From Pardosa pseudoannulata (taxonomy: Eukaryota; Arthropoda; Arachnida; Araneae; Lycosidae), in the NCBI GenBank assembly GCA_032207245.1, contig CM063510.1:160440847-160504846 (forward strand): a DNA stretch of 64,000 nt, written 5' to 3'. This document shows positions 1 through 10,099 of this stretch, piece by piece. Numbering within the stretch: position 1 is the first letter of the stretch; each line of letters begins with the position of its first letter. Position numbers and translations under genes: made by a program. Below the pieces are notes generated by a model. It saw nothing but the letters and a program-made list of their open reading frames with translations. It was not told where the DNA came from and ran no database searches.

Positions 1-39
1 ACATCCAAGTAAAACAAGATCTGATGTGTTCGAACCCTA

Positions 40-190
40 CTATTTAATTCTGGCTCACCTGAATAATTTTGTGTGCAAGTTCAGAAAGAGAACGTTTTAC
101 TTTAAAATTGGCATTGCTATGTAACATTTAAACATGTTATTATAGGATGCTTATGTACAATAATTAACAGTATAAAATTATGATTTAACA
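40..190. repeat. Detached end of the 1.9-7.3 kb tandem unit
   Basis: This stretch closely resembles 3290-3400 and 5390-5515, including shared text such as ATTGGCATTGCTATGTA. It is therefore another copy of the distal part of the tandem unit described at 1890-5908. It shows that the repeat family extends to the left edge of the window. No coding potential is visible. Confidence 0.7.
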
Positions 191-212
191 CTAGATTTTC
201 GGATGTTGATCA

Positions 213-730
213 TATACCTATTTTTACTGAAGTGAGCCAATTTGACACATACAAGAAAACTGAAGGTTTTCGCAAAGAAAATAGTTCCAAATTAATTTAA
301 CTGAAATGTTCAATATAAAAAAATTCATGGAAAATATTTTTTACATATAAAATCTGTTTTTGAAACACATTTTTCCGAAATATTTCAATTAGATTTAAGT
401 CTAATTTGCAAGGTAAAAATCCATTTCCGAACAGAAAACTAGAACGTTTCGAAATAACGCAGAAAACACAGATTTGACGGATTTCGGAGCCATTCTGGGC
501 ATCGAAAAATCAACTCAATTTTTACATCTGTTTCTTTTGCATGAATGTTGAACTCAAGAATTCTTCCGTGCGTCAGTAGCATGAATTTCTGTCATTGGAA
601 GTGTTCTCGACATCTTCTGTACATTTACTTTATACTATACTTTGTATTAGCTTTATAATATATTTATGACTATATTATTATTCTATACGTTCTTTGAGTC
701 AAATTGGCTCACACCGTGAAAATAGGTATA
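213..730. mobile_element. Inverted-repeat MITE, 518 bp
   Basis: The two ends form an inverted repeat of about 35 bp: 213-248 on the left against the reverse complement of 696-730 on the right. Both read TATACCTATTTT, then 7-8 variable bases, then TGAGCCAATTTGAC. The interior is AT-rich and has no coding frame. No second copy lies in the window. The superfamily cannot be named because no target duplication is obvious. Confidence 0.6.
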
Positions 731-1103
731 CCCATTTGATAATGCGAAATGAAGGGTCTGCGGGGAAGAGGAATGAAAGTTAAAATATATTTTATTACTT
801 AACTAAAAACCAACGTATGTTCATGAAAATTATATTAAAGTTATATATATATATATATGTGGGAGCCTGGATGACATCGAACACCAGATTTGATGCGCGC
901 TTAGAGCAAGCGAACTTTTACACTTCTATGGTATGGCAACAACTAGTAACGCCGAGATCGACAGACTTAATACAGTACCGAGTGCAGACGGCACTACCGA
1001 CTGATAAGACTTATGTTATACTAACACATATAATTTGTTACATAAGTTGTAAATAGTTTTATTAATAAGTTAGTGTTTGTTAAGTTTTAGCATCTTTTCA
1101 AAT

Positions 1104-1115
1104 AAATATATATAT

Positions 1116-1158
<43 letters not shown>

Positions 1159-1343
1159 ATATATATTATACATATATACATATATATACATAATATATAT
1201 ACATATATATACATATATATACATATATATATACATATTATATACATATATACATACATATATACATATATACATACATATATACATATATACATATATA
1301 CATAATATTATATACATACATATATACATACATATATACATAC

Positions 1344-1420
<77 letters not shown>

Positions 1421-1457
1421 ATATATATTATAATATATATATATATATAATATATAG

Positions 1458-1508
<51 letters not shown>

Positions 1509-1831
1509 TATACATATATATACATATACATATATAACATATATATACGTATATACATACATATATATACATATAATATATAATATATATATACATATAT
1601 ATATACATATAATATATTTATATATATTATATATATATAATATATATATTATACATATATTTATATACATATATATACATATATATTATACATATATATA
1701 CATATATACCACATATATATACAGATATATACATATATAAAACACACACACAACACACACACACACACATATATATATTATATATATACATATATATATA
1801 TATACATACATACATACATACATACATACAT
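1104..1831. repeat. Long (TA)n/(ATAC)n microsatellite
   Basis: About 0.73 kb of nearly uninterrupted TA, TATATAC, CA and finally ATAC repeats, ending in GCATGCATG near 1830-1840. Open frames here encode only Tyr/Ile/Met/Cys strings and are artefacts of the repeat. The adjacent 731-1103 is AT-rich unique sequence with a short TA run at 841-858 and no supported gene. Confidence 0.95.
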
Positions 1832-1893
1832 GCATGCATGTAGTAATCCAATTTTTAATGAGTCATTGGCTCGGTCCGTAAATCTAGTGTTAA

Positions 1894-1986
1894 CATAATG
1901 CTGCACGACATCTGTTGAAGACGTCCAAGTCTACTTTGGCACATGAAAGGTCTGACGTCTCCTAGAAATCATTGCATGCCAGGGTG
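1894..1986. repeat. 93-bp TTAA-bounded block, copy 1
   Basis: The block lies between TTAA at 1890-1893 and TTAA at 1987-1990 and contains GACGTC-type palindromes. The same block, also exactly 93 bp between TTAAs, is at 3408-3500 and 5520-5612. A diverged reverse-complement version forms part of the 195-bp tandem unit at 28954-29342. Its ends show no convincing inverted repeat, so a very small TTAA-target element is only a possibility. Confidence 0.6.
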
Positions 1987-2338
1987 TTAAGCTATAAATC
2001 ATTTTATAGATGCTCAAAATTTGAAGTACTAATGAACTTTATTTTCGTATATTATTATTAAAATTACTATTTGATTGATTTGAATTTGGTTTACACCGCT
2101 ACTTTTACCACGTTTGTATAATTAAAACTAATATTTCATGTAGAATAAGTTGAAATATTTTTTCATTAAGTTTTAAAATATTTAAACTGTTTTAAGGACA
2201 AAACTTGCTTTTCAAGCTTTTTTATGCTAAATAAATGTTAAGATATTTGGGTACTAGCGATATTGGATTGCTTTTGGTATGTTAAACTGTAACATAAATT
2301 GTTCTGCTTGTTATAATTAAATGAAGGTGTCTTTAAAC

Positions 2339-3259
2339 CATTGGCAAAAACCGGGTTTTTTTTCAGAAAAAAAATAACCCAGTTTTTTCAGGGTTTTTTG
2401 AGCATTTTCGGTTTTTTATCCATTTTACTAATTTATTTTTTTAGATGCTTTTTTATTTGAAAACTATTCATTTTTGTTATGTAAGAGGACAGTATATGTA
2501 TTTGTATGAGTGAAAATAAATTTAAAATGTTAAGCACTTTTTTAAATTGAAAATTTTAAAATCATTTTAAATTATGCAGAAGAAATTTTGTCTAAATTAA
2601 AGGAAATTTTGAAACTTAAATAAATTTTTTTCACATTAAAAATTTTTCTAACATCAAAAAACTAGTTTTGAATGGCGATTATTTTACTTAAAGTTTTGAA
2701 ATAGTTGCATATGAAGTTTTTTCTTTTAATAAAATGTATTAAATTATTGCTCTATATTTATTAGCATATTGTGTTATTAAAGCATTTAGAAGATTATTTT
2801 TTTAGTTAAATTCTAAGTTTATATATGATAAGTAGCAATTAATTATATATATTATCCCCATTTTTATTTGCAGTTAGACATATTTTTTCCCAATTTTTTC
2901 TTGTCCATTTTTAATTAATTTTATCACAGTATACTTCAATATTCTTTTTTTTTTATATACATTCTATTAACTTTGTTTAATTTAGATTTTATTGTATTTG
3001 TTATTACAGATAAACTATTTTTCCCTGAAAAGTTTTTTTTTTTTCTAGCAGTTTAGACCCCTCAAATTAAACAAAATTTAGGATCATTGTCAAAGATAAA
3101 TATATATAATATATATACAGATATTATATATTCAATTATATATATTATTAGTTATATATATATAATTTTATTTATAATATAAAGATTTTTTAACCCAATT
3201 ATATGAAAAATACATTTGTTTTATCATATATATTTTTTTCAAATATGAAGCCAATCCTG
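2339..3259. mobile_element. hAT-like MITE, degraded copy
   Basis: This is a diverged version of the element at 4343-5352, in the same position of the tandem unit. It is flanked by the same 8-bp duplication CTTTAAAC at 2331-2338 and 3260-3267. Its ends have decayed (CATTGGC and GCCAATCCTG). The shared target duplication shows that insertion came before tandem duplication. No coding sequence is present. Confidence 0.75.
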
Positions 3260-3407
3260 CTTTAAACAATATTTACTATAATAACTTCTATTCATCTGAA
3301 TAATTTTACAATATATAAATAAAATACGTTTTATTTTAAAATTGCATTGCTATGTAACATTTATAGAGATTTTTACTAATGTACAGTAATCGTAAATCTA
3401 GATTTAA

Positions 3408-3500
3408 CATAATGCTGCACAACATCTGTTGAAGACGTCCAAGTCTACTTTGGCACATGAAAGGTCTGACGTCTCCCAGACGTCATTGTATGCCAGGGGA
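3408..3500. repeat. 93-bp TTAA-bounded block, copy 2
   Basis: This is the second 93-bp copy, between TTAA at 3404-3407 and TTAA at 3501-3504. It opens the SINE-bearing sub-unit of higher-order copy 1. Confidence 0.6.
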
Positions 3501-3782
3501 TTAAACTATAAATCATTTTATAGATGCTCTAATTTTGAAGTACTAATGAACTTTATTATCCTATCTTAATTAAAATTACTATTTGATTGATGTGAATTTG
3601 GTTTACTACGTTTGTATAATTAAAACTAATATTTCATGTAGAATAAGTTGAAATATTTCATCATTAAATTTTAAAATATTTAAACTGTTTTAAGGACGAA
3701 ACTTGCTGTTCAAGCCTTTTTATGCTAAAAAGACGTTAAGATGTTTGGGTGCTAGCGATATTGGATTGCTCTAGGTCTGTTA

Positions 3783-3917
3783 GCCGAAGGAGGGCCGATT
3801 GGTTAGGGTGCTGGCCTTCGGTACCGGAGTTCGTAGGTTCGAATCCCAGTATGGCATGGATGTTCAGAATTGGCTTTAACCCTTTATTTGGCAAAAAAAA
3901 AAATTCTGAAATTGAGA
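3783..3917 (+). mobile_element. SINE-1 fragment joined to a truncated TTAA element
   Basis: The segment starts with the tRNA-like head (GCCGATTGGTTAGGG, then a B-box-like GGTTCGAATCCC at about 3837-3848). It breaks off at TTAA 3876-3879, where the sequence becomes CCCTTTATTTGGC plus an A run, the left end of the TTAA element seen intact at 6016-6233. It is preceded by CTAGGTCTGTTA (3771-3782), the same insertion site as the SINE at 5909. It is therefore a duplicate of that insertion, cut at the tandem junction. Confidence 0.75.
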
Positions 3918-4342
3918 TATCTGTTGAAGACGTCCAAGTCTACTTTAGCACATGAAAAGTCTGACGTTTTCTGGACATCATGGTATGCCAGGGGGTTAAG
4001 CTGTAAATCATTTTATAGATGCTCTAATTTTGAAATAATGAAATTTACTATCTGATCATTATTAAAATTACTATTTGATTCATGTGAATTTGGTTTACAC
4101 CGCTACTTTTACCACGTTTATATAAATAAAACTAATATTTCATGTAGAATAAGTTGAAATATTTCTTCATTAAGTTCTAAAATATTTAAACTTTTATAAG
4201 GACAAAACTTGCTGTTCAAGCCTTTTTATGCTAAATAGCCGTTAAGATGTTTGGGTACTGGCGATATTGGATTGCTCTAGGTCTGTTAAACTGTATTATA
4301 AATTGTTTTGCTTGTTACAATTAAATGAAGGTGTCTTTAAAC

Positions 4343-5352
4343 CAGGGTTGGCAAAAACCTGGGTTTTTTTTTCAGAAAAAAAACCAACCCAGTGGATTTT
4401 TTCAGGGTTTTTGGACTTTTTTCGGATTTTTTCAGGGTTTTGGGGCATTTTTCGGGTTTTATCAGGGTTTTTACTATACTTTAATGGGTTTTAGATGCTT
4501 TTTTGGGTATTTAAAAACTATTCAGGTTTTTGTTATGTAAGAGGACAGGATATGTAATTAATTGTATAATTAAAATAAATTTAAAATGTTAAGCACTTTT
4601 TTAAATTGAAAAATCAATTTTAAATTTTGCAGAAGAAAGTTTTGTCTAAATTAAAGGAATTTTGAAATCTTAAAATAAATTTTTTTCATATTATAAAATT
4701 TTTCTAACATCAAAAAACTAGTTTTGAATGGCGATTATTTTATACTAAAAGTTGGCTTTGAAATAGTTGAAGATTTTTCTTTTCAATAAAATGTATTAAA
4801 TTATTGCTCTATATTTATTAGCAGTATTGTGTTATTAAAGCATTTAGAAGATTATTTTTTTAGTTAAATTCTAAGTTATATATGATAAGTAGCAGAATTA
4901 ATTATATATATATATATTATCCCCATGTTTATTTGCAGTTATACATATTTTTTTCCCAATTTTTCTTGTCCATTTTTAAATTAATTTTATCACATGTAAT
5001 ACTTCAATATTTTTTTTCATCATACATTCTTATTAATTTTGTTTAATTTAGATTTTATTGTATTTGTTATACAGATAACTATTTTTCCCTGAAAAGTTTT
5101 TAAGTTTTTGTTTTTTCTAGCAGTTTAGACCCCTCAAATTAAACAAAATTTAGGATCATTGTCAAAGATGAAATATGTAATATATATTATAGATTTAATT
5201 CAATATATTTATTATTAGTTAAATATGTGGAATTTTAAATAAAGATTTTGAGAACCCAATTTTGAAAAAAACCCACTTGGGTTTTTTCAAGTGGGTTTTT
5301 TTGAAAAAACCCGCCCGGGTTTTTTCGGGTTGGGCAAATGAAGCCAACCCTG
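4343..5352. mobile_element. hAT-like non-autonomous element, 1,010 bp
   Basis: The ends are CAGGGTTGGC and GCCAACCCTG, a perfect 10-bp inverted repeat. They are flanked by a perfect 8-bp duplication CTTTAAAC (4335-4342 and 5353-5360). CAG-type ends with 8-bp duplications are the known hAT signature. Both subterminal regions are rich in GGGTTTTTTC-type repeats, and 5270-5335 alternates AACCC and GGGTT blocks that could fold back. No transposase is encoded. Confidence 0.85.
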
Positions 5353-5519
5353 CTTTAAACTAATATTTACTACTAATGATTTCTGGTTCATCTGAATAAT
5401 TTTATGCGAATTGAGGAAAAGAACGTTTTATTTTAAAATTGGCATTGCTATGTAGCATTTAAAGAGATTTATGTAGGTTGCTAATGTACAGTAATTAACA
5501 GTATAAAATTAGTATTTAA

Positions 5520-5612
5520 TATAAAGCTGCAAGACACCTGTTGAAGACCTCAAAGTCTACTTTGTCACATGAGAGGACTGACGTCTCCCAGACGTCATTG
5601 TATGCTAGAGGG
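5520..5612. repeat. 93-bp TTAA-bounded block, copy 3
   Basis: This is the third 93-bp copy, between TTAA at 5516-5519 and TTAA at 5613-5616. A left-truncated version of the block is at about 3920-3995, at the start of higher-order copy 2. Confidence 0.6.
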
Positions 5613-5908
5613 TTAAGGTATAAATCATTTTATAGATGCTCTACCTTTGAAGTACTACTCAACTTTATTATCAAATCATTATTAAAATTACTATTTGTCT
5701 GATGTGAATTTGGTTTGCACCGCCACTTTTACCACGTTTGTACCATTAAAACTAATATTTCATGTAGAATAATTTGAAATACTTTTTCATTAAGCTTTAA
5801 AATATTTAAACTGTTTTAAGGACGAAACTTGCTGTTCAAGCCTTTTTATGCTAAAAAGACGTTAAGATGTTTGGGTGCTAGCGATATTGGATTGCTCTAG
5901 GTCTGTTA

Positions 5909-6309
5909 GCCGAAGGAGGGCCGATTGGTTAGGGTGCTGGCCTTCGGTACCGGAGTTCGTAGGTTCGAATCCCAGTATGGCATGGATGTTCGTAGCCGTT
6001 CGGAATCGGCTTTAACCCTTTATTTGGCAAAAAAAAAAAAAAAGAATTGAAACAAATACTGAAATATTAATGTTTCAGTGTTGCTAACACAAAAAAAAAA
6101 ACATTTTTTTTTCATAAAGTGTGACTAGTTTATGAGAATAAATATTAATAATTATATTGAAATTACAATATTTCTTTAACACTTTATTTTTTTTTAAGTT
6201 TGTATGGCACAGCATACAATACCAAATTAAGGGTTAAGCAGTAGGTCCCGGTCTCATTAGCCCTCGTGTTGCAAAAAGTAGACCGTAGCGCTCCAAACCA
6301 AATCCAAAT
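5909..6309 (+). mobile_element. SINE-1, tRNA-derived, split by a TTAA element
   Basis: The head 5909-6015 has an A-box-like TGGTTAGGGTGC and a B-box-like GGTTCGAATCCC, features of RNA polymerase III promoters in tRNA-derived SINEs. The body resumes at 6238 (GCAGTAGGTCCCGG) and ends with CCAAATCCAAAT. Removing the inserted element leaves about 180 bp, the same length as other full copies (18738, 39559). The target duplication is CTAGGTCTGTTA at 5897-5908 against CTAGGTTTGTTA at 6310-6321. Confidence 0.85.
6016..6233. mobile_element. TTAA-flanked MITE inside a SINE, 218 bp
   Basis: Flanked by TTAA at 6012-6015 and 6234-6237. The ends form an inverted repeat: CCCTTTATTTGG on the left and CCCTTAATTTGG as the reverse complement of the right. 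Insertion into TTAA with its duplication is the known piggyBac signature. The flanking SINE sequence joins seamlessly when the element and one TTAA are removed. Non-coding. Confidence 0.85.
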
Positions 6310-6322
6310 CTAGGTTTGTTAA

Positions 6323-7197
6323 CCCATATTGTACCACACCAACTAAATATTTCTGTAAGTTATTAAAACTTAATCCATATCATTAATATGGTGTAACTAA
6401 GTATATAAAACCAAAATTTTGAAAAAAATATTTTTAATTTCTTATGTAATTGGCTGTCCTATAAATAGGACAGCGGTCCATTACACTACTAAAACTTAAC
6501 AAATATCACTTACATTGCATTAGGCTGATTCATAGATGAAATTTGGGGAAACAGACAAAACAAAGTCCAACATTACATTTTAAGCATACTGCTGTAGGCA
6601 GTATGCTTAAAATATTTTCTCTTGCAGTTATTGAACTGGCAGTCAGAGAGTAAGTTTATCTTGAAAAAAAAATGTCCAGTTTTCTGAATAGAATAGATAT
6701 TTATTTACCCCTTGTTCTCTCCAAGTGTGTTAACAGGTGTTTGAACTGGTTTTTATTGAAAGATAAGAAAAGAATGTGCGCTATCAATGCAATATCGAAT
6801 TCATAAAAAAATAATCAGGATTGGACCGTCGTTTTAATTTTAGGGCACCTTTTTTATACTTACAAAATACACATGTAAAATATATTTTTCAACAAAAACT
6901 TTCAGCTACATTATTAGCTCTGTATTTAAACTAAAAGTAACCTCCACGATGTTTAAATAATAATAATAATAATAAATATAAAATTAAAGATTAAAAAATG
7001 ACAATTTTTAAAAGGTTACTGAAAATAAATTTTACTATACAATACAATTTGATTTCTCAGTTTTTTTTTGTTACTATGCTAAAGTGTGTCTATTTTAAAG
7101 GTGTTAAAATAAAATCCACTCAGAAAATATTTTTAACTTTATTAATAAATGGAATATTATTTGCTGTCCTGTTTATAGGACAGCGGTCCAATATGGG
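6323..7197 (+). mobile_element. TTAA-flanked MITE family B, 875 bp
   Basis: Flanked by TTAA at 6319-6322 and 7198-7201, with terminal repeats CCCATATTG and CAATATGGG. Each end also carries a palindrome built on GCTGTCCT/AGGACAGC (6453-6474 and about 7163-7184). An inverted copy with the same termini is at 26117-26961. It sits within the right target duplication of the SINE at 5909. A perfect 16-bp hairpin at 6577-6613 is unique to this copy. Open frames inside it are not conserved between the copies. Confidence 0.85.
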
Positions 7198-7302
7198 TTA
7201 AACTGTAATATAAATTGTTCTGCTTGTTATATTTAAAGGTGTCTTTAAATGAAATTTATCTGCGATAGAGAAAAAAAAAATTCTTCTCTATAATATTTTT
7301 AA

Positions 7303-8145
7303 CCCTTTGCACTCGAGGGTCTCCGGATCGAGTTATTTTAAAATTTGTCTTCAAACTCGAGCGCTTCGCTGACAATGCAAATAATTTTCAGTTTTTCACA
7401 TAAGAACAAAAACAAATTGTAAAAAACAATTATTTTGTATTGTCTCAGTAACAACACCTCCCCCCACTCCAGGGGCCACGTTGTAATACCACCCTGTTCT
7501 GGGTGCGTTATTCTTGCGTGGGACCTGCCCGCCTACTTTTACAGGGGCAGGTATGTTCGTAGATCACCGCTGGGATGCATGGGCTAAATAAATCCTCCAA
7601 AGTTTCAGACGGACAACACAAATTTTATTTACACGATTCATGAAACATTAGAGTAAAACAAAATGACATATTTAGAACCTCGGAGCCTGCATGAGTCAGA
7701 AAGGATAAAACCGAGCATTCCTTTAAGTCCAAACATAAAACCGCCGTCGTGTTCTCTCGCATCGAACCGAGAGATGTCTCCAAGTCGCAGGTCCGAATCC
7801 AACTGCCCTCTTGCAGATCTTCTCTCCCTTCTTCGGGAGGGGGGTCAGCCTTCTCGAAACTTGTTCCCTGCCGAAAAGAGAAGTCCTCCATTCCAGATGT
7901 ACCGCAGGCCTGCAAAAATACAAACAAGCGCTTCTGTAAAACCTTATCAGCCCCCTTTTGCCGGCCGGCTTCTTATTTCCCCTAAGGAATAACGGGTGGA
8001 AGGGATCAATGGGGCTATTTTGTAGATATCGTGAAGGGCACACATGAGTCGTGGGTGCAAATTCCTTACAGTCTCCTTAGCGTAGCCCTCGAGTTCGCAG
8101 ACAAATTTTAAATGGCTGCGCTCCAGAGCCCTAAGGTGCAAAGGG
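7303..8145. mobile_element. TTAA-flanked MITE with nested repeat, 843 bp
   Basis: Flanked by TTAA at 7299-7302 and 8146-8149. The ends are CCCTTTGCAC and GTGCAAAGGG, a perfect 10-bp inverted repeat like those of piggyBac-type elements. Most of the interior (7482-8070) is a separate repeat that also occurs alone at 16102-16672, so this is a nested insertion. Overlapping frames on both strands (for example 7663-7992) are not shared with the other copy of the inner repeat. Confidence 0.8.
7482..8070 (+). mobile_element. Inner repeat (family P), copy 1
   Basis: Shares long stretches with 16102-16672: CTGCCCGCCTACTTT, CGCTGGGATGCAT, GCCGGCTTCTTATTT and GTGGGTGCAAATTCCTTACA. The region is GC-richer than its surroundings. 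A stem-loop CCTGCCC...GGGGCAGG lies near 7527-7554. The class is unknown; it is probably a non-autonomous element because it occurs in two unrelated contexts. Confidence 0.65.
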
Positions 8146-8297
8146 TTAAAAAAAGCGAGATAAATGTTTAATGTTTATTTTCTGAAAAACTTCGTTATCT
8201 TTTTTGAATGCAAATATTTACTAGTACCATTTCCGTAAAGGTCATTCATTTTATCGTGAAGAACTTTGATCTCTCTCAGACTATAAAATTTGTTTAA

Positions 8298-8564
8298 CAC
8301 TAAACATACCATATAACGGGTCAAATGACCCATAAGGTTTATGTAAAAAATGCTATGGGAAATGAATTAAAAATTCTTATTCTTTGTGTTTGCAATACAT
8401 AAAAATTGACAATATACAATTTTGATTAATTATAATAAAGTTTATTTGTCTATTTCCTTCCAATTTTCATATTTCATACATTTATAATCAGGAAAAATAA
8501 AAGTCCGGTCATTTGACCGACTATGGTAGAAATAGGTATGTATTAAGCGTTGGTATGTTTTGTG
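8298..8564. mobile_element. TTAA-flanked MITE family D, 267 bp
   Basis: Flanked by TTAA at 8294-8297 and 8565-8568. The terminal repeats are CACTAAACATACCA and, as the reverse complement of the right end, CACAAAACATACCA. Near each end are GTCA/TGAC palindromes (GGGTCAAATGACCC and GGTCATTTGACC). Related elements with the same left end lie in each unit of the 59-63 kb array. Non-coding. Confidence 0.8.
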
Positions 8565-8628
8565 TTAAAGAAATCGGCTCAAAAGTAAGCAATTTTCCAC
8601 GGGGGTAAAATGATGCGAGAGGAATCTA

Positions 8629-9165
8629 TTGGGTTGTTCGGAAAGTAATTCCGTTTTTTCCCGACAGAAGATTTAATTGTATTTTTTTGCACCCAACTTG
8701 ACATTTAAGCCGTATAATTTTTATATTCTTTGAGAGCTCATATAGCAAGACTTGTGTGTGAAAAATTCCCATTAATTCTACGCAGTAGTTTTTGGTTGGT
8801 GCCCTTTTAAATATGGAGAGCGATAAGCAGCATTTTTGACATATCTTACTGTCTTACTACAGAAAAGGTAAAAATGCTGTTCAATCCAGAAAGAAATTGA
8901 CCGATGTGTATGGAGAAGGTGTGTTGACAGTACGCCAGTGCCAGAACTGGTTCGCTAAATTTCGATCCGGCAATTTTGATGTCGAAGATGCACCAGGTTT
9001 GGGAAGGCCGGTTGAAGCTGATAAAGATGTTTTTGCCAGCAAAGACCAAAACTTTTATGAGCGTGGAATTATGCTAGTACCAGAAAGATGGCAAAAGGTG
9101 TTGGACCAGAACGGTCAATATATAATTTAATAAAGTATTTGTTTATTATACGAAAACTGTCTTTC

Positions 9166-9220
<55 letters not shown>

Positions 9221-9238
9221 ACTTTCCGAACAACCCAG
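8629..9238 (+). mobile_element. Internally deleted mariner element, 610 bp
   Basis: The left end TTGGGTTGTTCGGAAAGTAA is matched by an inverted right end ending CCGAACAACCCAG. The element is flanked by TA at 8627-8628 and 9239-9240, the Tc1/mariner target duplication. It retains the first and last parts of a mariner transposase frame (8813-9130), with the catalytic core missing. A run of 50 A residues (9169-9218) lies just inside the right end. The usual length is about 1.3 kb, so about half is lost. It cannot encode an active enzyme. Confidence 0.9.
8813..9130 (+). pseudogene. Mariner transposase relic (N- and C-terminal pieces)
   Basis: The frame starts at ATG 8813 and is broken by TGA at 8837-8839 (ninth codon), then is open to 9130. 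The first part reads YGEGVLTVRQCQNWFAKFR and continues to GRPVEADKD, matching the N-terminal helix-turn-helix region of mariner transposases. It jumps directly to FASKDQNFYERG...RWQKVLDQNGQYI, the known C-terminus. About two thirds of the roughly 345-residue protein, including the DD34D catalytic triad, is missing through an in-frame internal deletion. Recognition is by motif only. Confidence 0.88.
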
Positions 9239-9240
9239 TA

Positions 9241-9566
9241 ATATAGCTGGTACCTAACAACGTTGATTAATGTCATAATGACTTTCATCCTCGGGTCTAA
9301 ATTCTTTAATATCTCGAGCAGTGTTCACATATGTACACCAACGGATCAAGACTAGAATATGCCCACTGAGAATTTTAATAAACTATTGGAAGGAAAACAA
9401 ACGAAACATTAATTACATAAGTGATGTTCAACTCCTTAATCGCATAATTTTGGAGAAAATAGTCAATAAAAGTGCCCATTTTTTATTCAAGAAAACTACA
9501 CAAAACGACTTAAAAATATATATTTTTTTAAAATAAAAACCCAACAATGAGGGTTATTATGACTTA
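9241..9566. other. Unassigned AT-rich spacer
   Basis: There is no recognisable repeat or gene between the mariner and the Helitron-like element. One open frame (9321-9536) has no family resemblance and is A-rich. Confidence 0.5.
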
Positions 9567-10064
9567 CTAGCATATAGCCCGTCATATGACGGGATCAGTA
9601 AAATTTTTAATTTTCCAGAATTGTAAAATATTCTATAAGTCAGGTAAAAAAATTTTTGGTTTGTTTTTTGTCTGAGAATTATCTTTCGACAAAAATAATC
9701 GATTAAAAATATCACATATGTACCTAATCTATTATTTAAGCCAAATATAAAGGTAAATTATATACGTAATATCTTAGTGATAAAACGTATGGAAATAATG
9801 CAGAAGATATTTAAATAATCTAAAATAAATGATTAAATGTGATGGTAAAAGGAATGACGTCATAATGCTAGAAAAAAATTGTTATTTTTACCTATTATGT
9901 GATAAATTGATAAATTTAATCGCCTGCTCTTAAAATGGGGCTTGATATAATGGCATTAAACGCACGAAAGGGGGGACGGGGTGGATTTCGAACGTTTAAA
10001 GAAGACAGCATTTTTCGCTACGATTTGAAGCATATTTGCTAACTTTAACTCATCAAAAATCCAA

Positions 10065-10066
<2 letters not shown>
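9567..10066 (-). mobile_element. Helitron-like element, 5'-truncated copy
   Basis: Read on the minus strand, the end is a perfect 16-bp palindrome CCCGTCATATGACGGG (9578-9593), seven bases, then CTAG followed by T in the target. A hairpin close to a CTRR end with insertion before T is the known Helitron 3' terminus. The other end runs into a poly-A tract near 10070 and is truncated. The body matches copies at 27260, 55850 and 63775, including TGACGTCA at 9855-9862. No Rep/helicase coding is visible. Confidence 0.6.

Positions 10067-10099
<33 letters not shown>

Larger units (their letters stand above)
1890..3917. repeat. Tandem duplication, higher-order copy 1
   Basis: This copy consists of a first sub-unit (1890-3403) carrying a hAT-like element and a second sub-unit (3404-3917) carrying a SINE at 3783. 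The same order recurs at 3918-5908, where the sub-units carry the intact hAT-like element and the same SINE at the same site. Matching landmarks are 3404 with 5516 and 3783 with 5909, a spacing of about 2.1 kb. The copy ends inside a truncated TTAA element, which marks the duplication junction. No gene is present. Confidence 0.8.
3918..5908. repeat. Tandem duplication, higher-order copy 2
   Basis: This repeats the organisation of 1890-3917. It begins abruptly at 3918 within the 93-bp TTAA-bounded block, carries the hAT-like element at 4343-5352 and restarts a sub-unit at 5516. The unit is interrupted at 5909 by a SINE and TTAA elements. It resumes at 7198 with AACTGTAATATAAATTG, which matches the uninterrupted sub-units, and runs to about 7260. 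Confidence 0.8.

Noticed and set aside
1087..1851. Several open frames of 65-173 codons on the minus strand
   Set aside because: They translate the TA/ATAC microsatellite into Tyr/Ile/Met strings; not genes.
7625..8141. Overlapping frames up to 109 codons on both strands
   Set aside because: They lie in a nested repeat and the frames are not kept in the second copy at 16102-16672.
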